DNA of 64,000 nucleotides from positions 1,426,001 through 1,490,000 of the forward strand of contig JAWHQI010000228.1 in assembly GCA_033032865.1 (NCBI GenBank), read 5' to 3'. The notes under the pieces are model-generated. The model saw nothing but the letters and a program-made list of their open reading frames with translations. It was not told the DNA's origin and did no database searches. The stretch comes from Dactylorhiza incarnata. Lineage: Eukaryota; Streptophyta; Magnoliopsida; Asparagales; Orchidaceae. Shown here piece by piece: positions 31,800-42,560 of the stretch. Each line of letters starts with the position of its first letter. Position 1 is the first letter of the stretch. Position numbers and translations under genes: made by a program.

Positions 31800-33422
31800 C
31801 TAGGGGTTCGGTTGAGCATCGGGAAGTTGTGGTTGAAGCCCAACCCAGCCCAAACCACGAGCTCTCTTGAAATGCTCGAAGGCCACGGACATCGCATCCT
31901 CGCCTTGTCGCAGCTGTTCCTCCATCCTCGCCAGGCGACCTACGGATCCCATGCTCGCGCGCATCCCCACCAGCTCGTCATGATGCAGCTGCTGGCGATG
32001 ATCCATCCTGCCCACCCGGCGCTCCAGCTCGCCGACAGACTGAAGGCGAGATTCTACACTAGCCAGGCGAGTTTCTAACTCTTCCAGCCGTAATGCTCGG
32101 ACCTCCAGCTCGGTCAGACGACGCTGGGAGTCAGCAGCCGCCAAGAGCTCTATTCGCGCTTCAACCACGGTCAGACGCCGATGAGACTCGCTGATCGCCA
32201 GCCGCTCCAACTTCGCCTCCAAATCCAGGATGGCGCGAGTAGCCCTCTCCTGATACTCGCGAGAAGAAAGCCCGACGGCGTCGACCAGAGCCCCGATAGG
32301 GGTAGGGGCGCGAGCTGCAGGAAAAGACATGGAAGCAAAATCTTAGTGACGAGTAGCGAGAAGACTCTTCTTAGAAGATACTCGAAAAAGCAGCGACTCC
32401 ACTTACCAGGCCGATAGGCCTCACTCCGCGAATCGCGGCGAGGACTCCGAGATGGTCGGCGAGGAGAGCTCCTTCCCCGATGCGGGGACGGACTGCGATG
32501 AATGCCATCTCGCCGGTTCGAATGTGAACCGCCGATGTGCTCCCTGCTGGAGGGCACATCACCCCGACCGCGACCATCCACTGGTCGCCCTCCCCCTCTG
32601 GGAGCGAAGAAACCAGAAGATCCCGCCATCCCACCTCGACGCGAGGATCCAGCCGGATGAGCGGTAGGAGCCGAAGAAGACAGGAGGCGGCGATCATCTT
32701 GCATGTCGGCCGGAGGAGGAAACGAAGGAGGTGGAGGAAGTTGGTCCGCAGGTAGTTGCGAGCTACTCGCCACCTCAGGTCGCTGCAAAGGCGGTGGCGG
32801 CGGAAGAGGATTGCTCGCTGAAGGAGTCCTCTGCTCGCTCATCGGCCTCTTGTCTACCGAAGAGCTATGAAGGATTCGCACCGATCCGCCCTGGCGAGTT
32901 CCTCCCCCAGCCGTGTTCAGGACCATAGGCGAGGATCGTAGGGGAATGGCGCTCAGAGGCTCCTGCCGAGCATCGGCGAGAAGCGTATCTGCGAAATAAT
33001 ACAGAAAATGTCAGAGACTAGCCGACATTTGGGCGACTAATAAAAGTGGCGAGTAGGTAACTCTCACTTTGCGCAGGAGTAACTTCAACCGGATCTTGAG
33101 CCGAGATCCTCGCAGTGCTCGCCTCCGGAGCAGTATTCGGCAAAGGAAAATCAGGAGCAGGCGAGCCACCTGACTGGCCGAGACCCAAATCGGCGAGCAC
33201 CTGCTGAGTAGTGCCGACCTGGGAATCAGCGACATTCTCGGAGGCGTCGGCACTCTTCTTCTTCTTTTTCCTTTTCTCCTTCTTCTTCTCCAGGCGCTTC
33301 CTCTTCCGGGAAGAGAGGAAGTCTTCGAGCTCAACATCGCGAGCAGGCTTCCGCAACGGCGGCAGCAAACTGGCAAGCTCGGCCAAATCCGCAGCAGCTT
33401 CCTCGGCAATACTCATCGACAT
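31800..33422 (-). CDS. Antisense gene 1 of Tat-2: spliced 483-aa protein with Lys-rich, Pro-rich, RS-rich and coiled-coil parts
   Basis: Proposed exons on the minus strand: 33422-33068, 32988-32407, 32314-31800. Introns start GTGAGA and GTAAGT and end TTTCGCAG and TCCTGCAG. Exon lengths 355, 582 and 515 sum to 1452, exactly 484 codons with stop and no interruption. Residues about 39-57 are a Lys/Arg block (RKRKRLEKKKEKRKKKKK), a likely nuclear signal. A Pro-rich part follows at about 178-212, then Arg-Gly and Arg-Ser repeats (SPRRPSRSPRRDSRS, about 290-306), then a coiled coil (LEAKLERLAISESHRRL onward). No catalytic motif is seen and the function is unknown. RS repeats recall splicing-factor domains, but that is only a resemblance. 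Confidence 0.7.
32315..32406 (-). other. Intron 2 of antisense gene 1 (92 nt)
   Basis: Donor CCTG|GTAAGTGG (full consensus), acceptor TTTTCCTGCAG, phase 1. Reading through without splicing gives a stop after about 78 codons in another environment, whereas splicing joins two long frames. Confidence 0.75.
32989..33067 (-). other. Intron 1 of antisense gene 1 (79 nt)
   Basis: Donor CAAA|GTGAGAG, T-rich interior, acceptor TATTTCGCAG, phase 1. Confidence 0.7.
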
Positions 33423-33470
33423 CTTGAAGCGAGAACCAAAGAAACCTTGGCGTCAGAGACCCCTCCCCCT

Positions 33471-33480
33471 CTATATATAG
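33471..33480 (-). promoter_or_regulatory. TATA box of antisense gene 1
   Basis: CTATATATAG (self-complementary) about 49 bp upstream of ATG 33422 on the minus strand, followed by GAGGGGGAGGGG. Confidence 0.6.
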
Positions 33481-33589
33481 GGTTGGGGAGTCAAAACAGC
33501 GGGATGCCGACTACGCACTGATACTCGCCCAGAAGACAGCTCATCGAATAAGGGTTGGATGATTCTTTCCGAGCAACTACGTTACTCGC

Positions 33590-33601
33590 AAAGAGCGGGG
33601 A
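33590..33601 (+). promoter_or_regulatory. Polypurine tract of Tat-2
   Basis: AAAGAGCGGGGA, three bases before the 3' LTR. It has one pyrimidine, so it is an imperfect tract. Confidence 0.55.
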
Positions 33602-33604
33602 TTG

Positions 33605-34216
33605 TGTACAACCCTCATTCTCCGAGGGTGGACCCCCCCAAGGCCACGTAGGAAGAAGTCAAAGTCAAAGAGGTCAACACGGCAGACAAGCGTAAGAGCA
33701 GAAGACAGCCTAGGCGAGTAGGGGTGCACTCGTGCGAGTAGCTCGGATACTCGCCAAAATGTGGGCGACCATAGGCGATACTCGCCCATCTGCCCGGGGA
33801 GATCGCCTCAATGTCGCTAGTCGTCGGGCAAGGGCTGGGCTATAAAAACCCCCCCTACCCCTTGGTTTTCCTATAAATAGGACCCCAGGGGTACTTGGAT
33901 TGGCACCTGGACTTGAGCTTTCAAAACCCTGCTCTTGCATTCTAGAACCTGTCGCACTTGGTCGCTACTCCCGGTACTAGCCAAGTCGGTGCCTTCCTCG
34001 TACCTTGCTCGGCCATTCTTTGGTCTTGGAGGGGAAGTCTCTTCGGAGCTTCTGGGTACGTGGTGGGACCTCCCTGCCGCAGCACCTGGGGTCTTGTGTG
34101 TTGCTCTTCTATCTCTTCAGTAGTCACCAGCTTAGTCGTCTCGTTGGACTGTTGGGCGAGTAGCCTCCGGCTGCATCGGTCCGAATCTTGAGGTCGGGAT
34201 TTTCCTGGCTTCAACA
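33605..34216 (+). repeat. Tat-2 3' LTR (612 bp)
   Basis: Collinear with the 5' LTR, followed by the duplication GATAG (34217-34221). Confidence 0.95.
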
Positions 34217-34280
34217 GATAGAGCAGTGAAAACCTTAAAGTTGCCATCGCCTTTGTGAAGAAGGAACCAGTGGTAGAGCC

Positions 34281-34910
34281 ATGCAAGCAAGAGGTCTTGG
34301 AATTGAGATGCTCAACTCGACTAACTTTAAGAAGTGGAAGCCATGTATACAGAGTTATCTTCTGGGCGAGGACCCTTGAGAGGTTGTTGGAGGAGATAAT
34401 ACAGAGGAAGTTGTCCCAGTTGGGGATAATGGTCATGAGGTGAGGAACTGGAGTAGAATTAATGCGAAAGCAGAGTTCACTCTAAAGAGGGCAATATCAC
34501 CTAACCTATTCGATCACATCTTAGGGTGTGGATCAGCTGCCGAGATCTGGAGAGCCCTAGATGTGCTGTTTAACAAGAAGAATGTAGTGAGGCTGTAGTT
34601 TCTGGAAAATGAGCTGGTTAGGTTGGCTCAGGGTGAACATTCTATCTCTATGTTCTTCCTGAAGATGAAGAACCTGTGCGCTGAGATTTAAGCACTGGAT
34701 CCTGATGAGCCAATTTATGAGGTGAAGCTGAAGGGGCACATCATTCGTGGCTTGCGGAAGGAGTGTGTGGCATTTGTAACGTCGGTGCAGGGTTGGGCAA
34801 ATCAGCCGTCTCTGCTGGAGCTAGAGAATCTGCTTGCGTCGCAGGAGAGCCTGGCAAGGCAGATGGCGGGGGTGTCAGTGGTTGGGCAAATCAGTGGCGG
34901 TAAAGGCTGA
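34281..34910 (+). pseudogene. gag: Copia-3 gag
   Basis: ATG 34281 leads to LNSTNFKKWKPCIQSYLLGED, the usual copia gag opening. The frame is kept throughout, but TGA after GEDP, a TAG at about 34599 and a TAA at about 34689 interrupt it, and it ends TGA 34908. FDHILGCGSAAEIWRAL and HIIRGLRKECVAFVTSVQ are UBN2-type gag signatures. The zinc knuckle that should follow is absent; the frame runs directly into pol after an apparent in-frame deletion. Confidence 0.8.
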
Positions 34911-35807
34911 TGTCGTTCATGTCGGGAGAGTGCAAAAGACTTGTTCATTTTATCGACAAGTTCTTATGTTGACAAGATGAGGACCAATGATAGTGCCGTC
35001 ATATGGCACGAGAGGTTGGGGCATGTAGGGATGGATAAACTGAAGGCTATGACGATAAAAGGTCTGGTCAAGGGCCTGCCTAGTCTATCTTCCTATGGTG
35101 ATTGTCATGTTTGCGCAGGATGTCAGTTCGGCAAGCCACGTCGACTACCATTTGATAAGTCACAGACAAGGAGTAGTGTGCTGTTGGAGTGTATCCATGG
35201 TGACTTGATGGGACCAACTGCTACCGCAAGCCTCGGAGGCAGCAAGTATATGCTGGTGTTGATCGAAGATTACACCAGATATGTTTGGGTTTATTTATTG
35301 AAGGAGAAGGCAGAGGCGTTTACCAAGTTTGTGGAGTTCAAGGAGCTTGTGGAGGGTCGGCTAGGTCTGCGGGTAAAGAAGCTAAGAACTGACAACGGGG
35401 GGGGGGGGGAGTTCACCTCTGGTGAGTTCTCTAGTTTTTGCAGGAAGGCGGTCATCCAGAGGGAGCTTACTTGTGCGCATACTCCACAACAAAACAGAGT
35501 TGCAGAGCGGAAGATCTGTCATCTGACGGAGACCTGCAAGTGTTGGCTGCATGCCAAGAGTATCCCAAGGTCCTTCTGGGCGGAGGGAATGTCTTGTGCT
35601 GCCTACGTCATCAACAGGATGCCTCTCAGTCCCATCAACATGTTGACCCCGCATGAGATGATGTTTAAAGAAAAGCCAAGCGTGGTACACCTTCGGGTGT
35701 TCGGTTCCACCTGCTACGTGCACGTTCCAGATGCGCTTCAGATGAAGCTAGATGCGAAAGCAAGAAAGCTGGTCTTCGTGGGATATGATGATCGGAAGAA
35801 GTGCTAG
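34911..35807 (+). pseudogene. pol: Copia-3 GAG-pre-integrase and integrase (protease missing)
   Basis: In the same frame as gag. There is no DSG protease motif. IWHERLGHVGMDKLKAM and CHVCAGCQFGKPRRLPF give the HHCC zinc finger. DDE residues: Asp in IHGDLMGPT, Asp in LRTDNGGGG, Glu in QQNRVAERKICHL. The G-run at 35398-35409 lengthens the normal 'DNGGEF' to DNGGGGEF. RVFGSTCYVHVPDA and KLVFVGYDDRKK close the domain. The stop at 35805 is a nonsense change within the frame. Confidence 0.85.
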
Positions 35808-37079
35808 AAGTGCATGGACCCGGAGACGCGGAGATTTGTTGTATCTCGCGACGTTGTGTTTGATGAGGTGACGTATTACAAGGGAAGTTCTGGTGTTGTG
35901 TTACCAGAAAGAAGGGTGGAGGAGCCGGAGAGAGCTGCGGAAAATCTTCAGGTGGAGCTGCCTTTGTCACCAGGTGGTCCATCCATTTCTAGTTCTGAGA
36001 CGGAGGTTTCTGGATCAGGAAGAAGGGGGAGCGATGCTCCGAGTATGTCTAGAAGGGGAGCTAGGGAAGAAGTAGCTGAGGATGTTGCGAGTCAGGGGAA
36101 GGAGCTGACGATATCGAAGCGAACGATCATTTCTCCTGATCGTTATAAAGGAGGAAACATGGTGAGCTTTGTGTCATGTTTCTTTGCTGGTCCACTGGAT
36201 GAGCGGGAACCAGTTAGCTTTGAGAAGGCCAAAGGCATGAAGCAGTGGGATTCGGCTATGGAAGAAGAGATGGAAGCTCTTGAAAAGAATGAGACTTGGT
36301 CTCTGGTGCCCAGGCCCAAGGGCATCACCCCTGTGACATGCAAGTGGGTCTACAAGCTCAAGAAGAAGACAGACGATAGTATTGAGCGATACAAGGCTCT
36401 CCTTGTGGCTCGTGGATTCCCACAGCAATACGGTGAAGACTATGAAGAGACTTTCAGTCCGGTGGCAAAGATGACTTCAGTTCGGTTTGTGATCGCCTTG
36501 TAGGCATTTTGGGGTTGGGAGATTTGGCAACTCGACGTAAAGAATGCTTTCTTGTACGACGAGATTGACAAGGATATCTTCATGATCCTGCCGCCTAGCT
36601 TCGTATCTGAAGATTTTCCTGATTATGTCTGTAAGCTGAAGAAGGCCCTGTATGGGTTGAAGCAAGCGCCGAGGGCGTGGTACGAGAAGATTGCAGAATA
36701 TCTCTTATTCTGTGGATTCGATGCTTAAGACTCTGACTCATGCTTGTTTGTCAAGAAGAGCGGGGAGCTTCAAATCATCGTGCTGCTTTACGTCGACGAT
36801 ATGATCGTGATGGGGAATTCGAAGGAGGAGGCAGCAAAGCTTCGGGCTGAGCTATCTATCAGATTTGAGATGAAGGACTTGGGTGAACTTCACCATTTCC
36901 TTGGACTCAAAGTGCAGAGGAAGGAAAGTGGAGTGTTGTTGTCCCAGGCTGGATATGCGGAGCGAATCGTGGAGCGATTCGGCATGAAGGAAGGGAAGTG
37001 CATTTCTACACCTCTGGAGAAGGCCATGAAACTTTGGAAGGATGAGCGGAGGATTCTGGAAGATCCGATTGTGTTCTGA
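35808..37079 (+). pseudogene. pol: Copia-3 reverse transcriptase
   Basis: Linker to about 36230, then WDSAMEEEMEALEKNETW and GITPVTCKWVYKLKKK start [18 protein letters not shown] carries the first Asp. LLYVDDMIVMGNSKEE carries an intact YVDD. Stops at 36501 (TAG), about 36726 (TAA) and 37077 (TGA) are all in one frame, with no frameshift over 1.2 kb. Confidence 0.85.
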
Positions 37080-37737
37080 GCTCTTGTTGGGAGCTTGATT
37101 TATTTGACAATCACCAGGCCGGATATTGCGTATGCAGTTGGCAGGGTAAGCCGCTATATGGCGGAACCACGGATGCCTCATCTACTAGCGGCCAAGAATA
37201 TATTGAAGTATGTCAAGGCGACTTCGGATATGGGTCTCCTATACAGGAGGGATGCGGGCTTCGAGGTGCATGGGTACATGGATGTCGATTATGGGGGTGA
37301 TTCGGATGATCGGAAGTCGACGTCTAGATTTGTCTTCATGGCGGGCCTACGGCTATATCATGGTGCAGCAAGAAGCAGGATTCCGTGTCTGTCTCTACCA
37401 CGGAAGCGGAATACAAGGCTTCGGCCTTGGCAGCTTAAGAAGCCATTTGGCTTAGGAGGTTGGTGGGAGATGTCCATAAGGAGGTTCGGGGTCCAACTCT
37501 GCTCCGCGGTGACAATGAGAGTGCACTCAAACTGGTTACTAATCCAGTTTGTCACGCGAGGACCAAGCATATCGAGATCGAGCATCATTTCATTCGTGAG
37601 AAGTTGTTGGAGGGGTCTCTTTCGGTCGAGCATGTTCAGAGTCAGGACAACGGTTCTGACATATTCACAAAGGCGCTGGCGAAGGGGCCGTTCACTCGGC
37701 TGAGGAGTTTACTTGGTCTGTTTTCAACATACCACTT
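37080..37737 (+). pseudogene. pol: Copia-3 RNase H and pol C-terminus
   Basis: SLIYLTITRPDIAYAVGRVS leads into RNase H (GYMDVDYGGDSDDRKSTS; the usual Asp pair partly kept). A frameshift near 37350 moves the rest to another frame: DNESALKLVTNPVCHAR and KHIEIEHHFIREKLLEG, then DIFTKALAKGPF at the end. Confidence 0.8.
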
Positions 37738-37738
37738 C

Positions 37739-37747
37739 AAGGGGGAG
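37739..37747 (+). promoter_or_regulatory. Polypurine tract of Copia-3
   Basis: AAGGGGGAG directly before TGTTGAAAATG. Confidence 0.8.
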
Positions 37748-37915
37748 TGTTGAAAATGTTGAAGTGGAAGTTGGTGGTCTGGGGAGGAGGTCGCGCGGTC
37801 TTGCGATCTCCATCTGCGGTCTGATCTCTTTGGTCTAGCCGCAGGTCTATTCGGCTTGACCGCTGTTCTAAAGTCCAAGGTGCCGAGGTGAGGGCTCGCG
37901 GTCTGGTTCGTGTGT
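37748..37915 (+). repeat. Copia-3 3' LTR, truncated after 168 bp
   Basis: Matches 25079 onward, with one short internal deletion, until GGTTCGTGTG, where the 5' LTR continues ACCGCG but this copy changes to unrelated sequence. Confidence 0.85.
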
Positions 37916-38331
37916 CAGGAGGACATCTGATAGCCATTAAAGAACAGAGGAGTAAAAAAGAATCAATTAGGGCTTTGTAAAAGAACACTCACTCACAAAG
38001 GAAATACATACTACTGTTCCATTGACGTCAGCCAATAAAGCTTTCATCTTCCTGCTTCCTGAAGCTGCAAGGTGAGTGAAGATTGTTCCTCTTGATCAAC
38101 TCAAGATAGAGCAAGTTGATCCTCATCCATCATCTGAAGGAAAGGATAAGAAGAATCAGTGTTGAGGCCATTTTTCTCCTCCCTGTTTCAAGACAGCAAC
38201 ATCAGTTGTTTAGCAACAGAAGACCAAGGCTTGACCACCTCTATCTTCTGATTGTAATTATCTATTATTACTTATGTAGGAACTTAACAGTTCTGAGATT
38301 GTAGGGCATCTTTTCCTGAGGGTGTAGGGTT
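37916..38331. other. Unassigned spacer
   Basis: About 400 bp without a convincing reading frame or repeat. A CCAATAAAGC near 38030 and T-rich tail might belong to an LTR 3' end, but no partner copy is in the window. Confidence 0.3.
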
Positions 38332-40065
38332 CACTACAACAAACTGCACCTGTTGTAAGGATTGAAATATAACTAAAACACAGTTTGTTACTAATAGTTA
38401 TATTTAGTAACAAATTTTTGTTGTTGTTACAAAAAAGTACTTTCTTGTAACGAATATTCTAAATTTTGTTACAATAATAATTAATTCGTTACTATAACTG
38501 TAAGTATTTGTAACAACACTAATCTTACGTTACAAATAGAAAACTTTTCTTACAATAAGTATCAATTGTAACCACATCATGAAAATTTTTTGTGACAAAG
38601 ACATTGTCCTTACTAATAGTAATATTTTATTATTAAAGTTTTGTTACAAAAAATATATCATACTTTATTTTCAATTTTTGTACTATTTTATTATCAAAGT
38701 TTTGAATTATTATTTTTTTTGAAAAACAAATTGTATGCGCGCGACAGTACCCCGCCTCGATAGTGCTCTAACGCGACGACAGTACTCCTACAGCTCGAAA
38801 ACATCCATGCGCGGCTGTCGCAGATATGTGGTACTATTGCGAAAGGGACTTTTGCGCGTACGGGTTTTTTTTTATAAATCTTTAACTTTTTATAAAAGTT
38901 TTTCTGCCTCTCTCCCATGCAGCTCTATCTCTCTCTCACATGAATGAATAAAATATACGGATGAAAATTTCCCTCCATAAAATTTTGAACAAAACAAAAC
39001 TAAAAATTAAAAATATACTAAATGTAAAAATGAATGCAAATTAATATGACATTAATTTTTTAATATAATTTTGGAATTAAAATAAAATCACGCACGAACC
39101 CGCGTGCACACAAATGTACTCTCGCCCGCACGCATGTGCACTCTCGCGCGCACGTAAATGCACTCTTTCGCGCATGCAAATGCACTCTAGCGTGCACGCA
39201 AATGCACTCTCGTGCATGTAGTTTTCCTTTTTTTTGCTTGAGAGCTAGCGCGTATTGCATGTGTCGGGGCTCAAACACAGACACATGCACACACAAATAC
39301 ACGGACAACCAAACACACAAACATCCATTTGCGAGCTGTAGCAATGTCTTTCACATACGGCCGCCGCCGTTGTCTCCCCTCTCTTCGGCGGTCACCACCG
39401 CCGTCGCCTCTCTCTTCCACGGCCACCGCCATCGTCGTTCTCTTTCTCCGTCGTCGCCGTGAGCCGTTCTCTTCCTCTAGTTTATTAAGTTTTGTCTATT
39501 TCCTTCCCTCTCACATTAATGAAATATATAGAGGGAAATATTCCTCTATAAAATTTTGCACAAAACAAATCAAAAAAATTAAAACATATTAATATAATTT
39601 TTGAATAAAAATATAGAAAAAATTTAAGTTTAAAAAAAAAATTTGGTTATTTTTTTGTTTTATATTTTTGTATTTGATTTTTGCATATAGAAATAGAAAT
39701 CAAACAAATAAACAAAAAAAGAAATAGAGTAAATTTTGTTTTTTGTAATTTGTCTTTTAAAATTTTATTATTTTAATTTTTCAAAAATCAATTACTGGCA
39801 TAAATGCAAAAATAAGTAGTACATATAAAAGAACTTTTTTTAGTGATTTTGTTAAATTTTAAAAATACAGAAAATTGGACACTCGAGCTAGTGCCGACGC
39901 TAGCACTAGCGCAGCAAACATTACATTATTTTTTAAGATATCAAAAATTCCAACTATTGATATTAATTAAGTGTCCCAAGAGTAGTTTCATGCAGAAATT
40001 TCATAATTTTTGGAGATGTTTAGATAGGTTATAAAATGCATAAAACGATTGCGTTTATGACTGTG
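38332..40065 (+). mobile_element. CACTA end fragment (inverted relative of the right end of the main CACTA element)
   Basis: Starts CACTACAACAAACTGCACC. The first about 1.26 kb (to about 39595) is the reverse complement of about 50283-51593, including the subterminal TCGTTAC/GTAACAAA words, a GC-rich 22-bp repeat field (39100-39215) and the CCGCCGCCG-type segment near 39360. From 39600 to 40065 it is AT-rich with no counterpart I can see. There is no transposase frame. It lacks a second end here and abuts Copia-4, so it is a truncated copy. Confidence 0.7.
39098..39215 (+). repeat. 22-bp repeat field (CGCACGCAAATGCACTCT type)
   Basis: About five units; the reverse complement of the array at 50669-50825. 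Subterminal repeats are where CACTA transposases bind, so this may be a binding array. Confidence 0.75.
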
Positions 40066-41090
40066 ACTTAACCCGAGAGATCTAGGACAGCTAATTCAAG
40101 TCTTAGCAATCAAAATCTTGCATTGGGAAGAGGTTTATTGAATATGTCAGCAAGTTGGGAGTCAGTACAAATGAAACTTACTTTTCCATGATCTTTCTTA
40201 ATATGATCCCTAATGAAGTGATGACGAACATCTATGTGTTTGGATTTAGAGTGATGTACTGGATTATTTGTAAGAGATATGACACTTTTTTGTCATATTT
40301 AAAATCAATATTTTTGAGATGAAAACAAAAATCCTCTAGAGTTTGGTTCATCCATAAGGCTTGTGCACAACAACTCCCAAGAGCGATGTATTCGGCCTCC
40401 GTGGTGGAGAGTGCAATCGAAGATTGTTTTCTACTTGACCATGCAACTAATGAGGGTCCAAAGAAGTGATAAGTACCACTAGTGCTTTTTCAATCTAGTG
40501 AACATCCAGCGTAATCCGAATCGGAATAGTCGTGTAGTGTAAATGAATTATTATATGGGTACCATAATCCTAATTTAAATGACCCTGATAGATATCTAAA
40601 AATATGTTTTACCGCTTTGAAATGAGATTCTTTTGGATTGGCTTGAAAGCGAGCACATAAACATACGACAAACATTATATCTGGTCTAGATGCACTTAAG
40701 AAAAGAAGAGATCCTATCATACCTCTATAAAAGTTTGATCGATACAAATTCTAGATTCATCTTTTCCTAGTTTTAAAGAAGCACTCATAGGTGTAGAAGT
40801 TGTTTAAGATTTTCAAATCCAAATCGTTTAAGCATATCATGAACACATTTTGTTTTGCAAATAAAAATACCATCATTTCATTGTGAAATTTGAAAACCAA
40901 AAGAATAAGAAAGTTCTCCTACAAGGATCATTTCAAATTCACTTTTCATTACTAAGACTACTTCATTACACAACTCTTCAATAGTGGCTACAAAAATTAT
41001 ATCATCAACATATATTGGTAAAATAATTAAATTGTTATTATTATGCTTAATGAAGAGTGTGTTGTCGGCACTTCCCCTGACATACATGCT
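40066..41090 (-). pseudogene. pol: Copia-4 RT C-terminal part and RNase H
   Basis: [17 protein letters not shown] (about 41025) has the intact YVDD box. SLLFLSASRPDIMFVVCLCARFQ, then FRYLSGSFKLGLWYP and YSDSDYAGCSLD (40740-40490) are RT end and RNase H. The C-terminus reads HIDVRHHFIRDHIKKD and DSQLADIFNKPLPNARF (to about 40075). Stops separate these pieces. KLGLWYP suggests a SIRE-related lineage. Confidence 0.8.
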
Positions 41091-42115
41091 TTAACAAAAT
41101 CTATGTAAGTCTTTCATACCATGCACGGGGCGCTTATTTTAATCTATAAAGCGCTTTTTCTAATTTATATACATGATTAGGAATTTTTTTCATTTATAAA
41201 ATCAGGGGGTTGTTCTTTATAAACTTCTTATTTTATAAACCCGTTTAATAAAGCACTTTTAATATCCATTTGAAATAATTTTATTCTTTTAAAACTCGCA
41301 AATGGCAACAAAATTCGTATAGATTCTAAGCGAGCAATGGGTGCAAAAGTTTTTTCAAAATCTACCCCATCGATTTGAGAAAATCCTTGAGCGACTAAGC
41401 GAGCTTTATTTCTTGTAATTCTAGATTCACCATTTAATTTATTCTTTAAAAAACTATTTTACGCCAACAATGTGATGATTAGATGGACGTTCTACTAGAT
41501 TCCAAACTTTATATCTTTCATATTGATCTAGTTCTTCATTCATAGCCAAAAACCAAAATTCGTCATTTAAAGCGGTTGAAACGTTTTTAGGTTCAATTTT
41601 TGAAACAAAGCAAATATTTGAAAACGTTTCATGAAGAGAAGGTCGAGTTCTTACCCCAATAGATCGTTCCCCAATAACTAGCTCCTTTGGATGATTCTTT
41701 GAGAAGTTTAAGATGCTTGGAAGCATATATTCATCTTCCTTGGCCTCATCCTCGTCCTCTTTGGAAGGTTCCTCTTCTTCGTGCTCCAAAGATGGTAATG
41801 GTTCATCATTTGTACCTGTAGGAATTTTTTCTACCAAGGAATAAATTCATCAAATTTTACATTAATAGACTCTTCAACCTCACTCGTTCTTTTGTTAAAT
41901 ATTTTATAAGCTTTACTTGTTGAAGAGTATCCAAGAAATATTCCTTCATCACATTTTTCATCAAACTTCCCTACGACATCTTTTGTATTTAGAATAAAAC
42001 ATTTACAACCAAATACTTTAAAATATGATACGTTAGGTTTCTTTTGATAATATAGCTCACATGGTGTGAGATTTGAAGATGGACGAAGCATGACTCGATT
42101 CATTACATTGCATGA
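41091..42115 (-). pseudogene. pol: Copia-4 integrase C-terminus and RT N-terminal part
   Basis: VMNRVMLRPSSNLTPCELYY and KVFGCKCFILNTKDVVGKF (42110-41950) are integrase C-terminal signatures. The acidic linker (EEEEPSKEDEDEAKED) leads to RT start FWFLAMNEELDQYERYKVW (about 41550). A frameshift near 41834 and stops after 41454 break it. The upper edge at 42115 is the CACTA insertion point. Confidence 0.8.
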
Positions 42116-42560
42116 CACTACAACAAACTGCACTTATAGTAAGGACCTAATTCGTTACAATAAGTGTCAAAATTCGTTACAATAACTCTTTGGTAACGAA
42201 AAAAACTTTAAGTAACGGTCCTCCTCTAAAGCTCGACGCTAAAAGTTATTGTAACGAATGTATGCATTTCGTTACAAATAAAGTAATTGTAACAAATGAT
42301 ACTTTCTCACCAAAAAGAGATTCTTCCTCACAATAAATTGGTCACAATAAATATAATTTCGTTACGAATGTTATTTTTTCCTCACAAAAAAATAGTTATG
42401 ATTAAAACTATTTCGTTACAAATGTTTTATTTTTTCCTCACTAAAAATAAACTAACTTCGTTACAATAAAGTATAATAAACATTATTTCGTTACAATAGA
42501 TTAAACAATAGTAACGAAAAAATCGTTACATTTATTTTCCATTCTTCTTACTACAGCCAA
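42116..42560. repeat. Left CACTA subterminal repeat region
   Basis: TTCGTTACAATAA, TAACGAAA and variants recur about every 20-40 bp in both orientations. Such arrays bind the element's TnpA-type protein in known CACTA transposons. Confidence 0.75.

Larger units (their letters stand above)
26298..34216 (+). mobile_element. Tat-2: young non-autonomous Tat-like gypsy element carrying two antisense genes
   Basis: LTRs 26298-26908 and 33605-34216, with a perfect 5-bp duplication GATAG on both sides. Sense strand: gag N-terminus fused to a decayed protease, then only the last codons of integrase. RT, both RNase H domains and most of integrase are gone. The rest holds 3' noncoding repeats and two intact antisense genes. 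I count about five differences between the LTRs, so the insertion is recent and must have used proteins from another element. Confidence 0.9.
25079..37915 (+). mobile_element. Copia-3: copia element with truncated 3' LTR, host of Tat-2
   Basis: 5' LTR 25079-26268, primer site, then Tat-2 at 26298-34216, then gag, integrase, RT and RNase H (34281-37737), a polypurine tract and the first 168 bp of the 3' LTR (37748-37915). It lands in the antisense gene of Gypsy-1, and no Gypsy-1 sequence is recognisable beyond 37915. The right end was lost, so no target duplication can be tested. Confidence 0.85.

Noticed and set aside
32371..32697. Alternative minus and plus frames inside antisense gene 1 exon 2
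   Set aside because: They are shorter, lack splice support and overlap the frame that closes exactly with exons 1 and 3.
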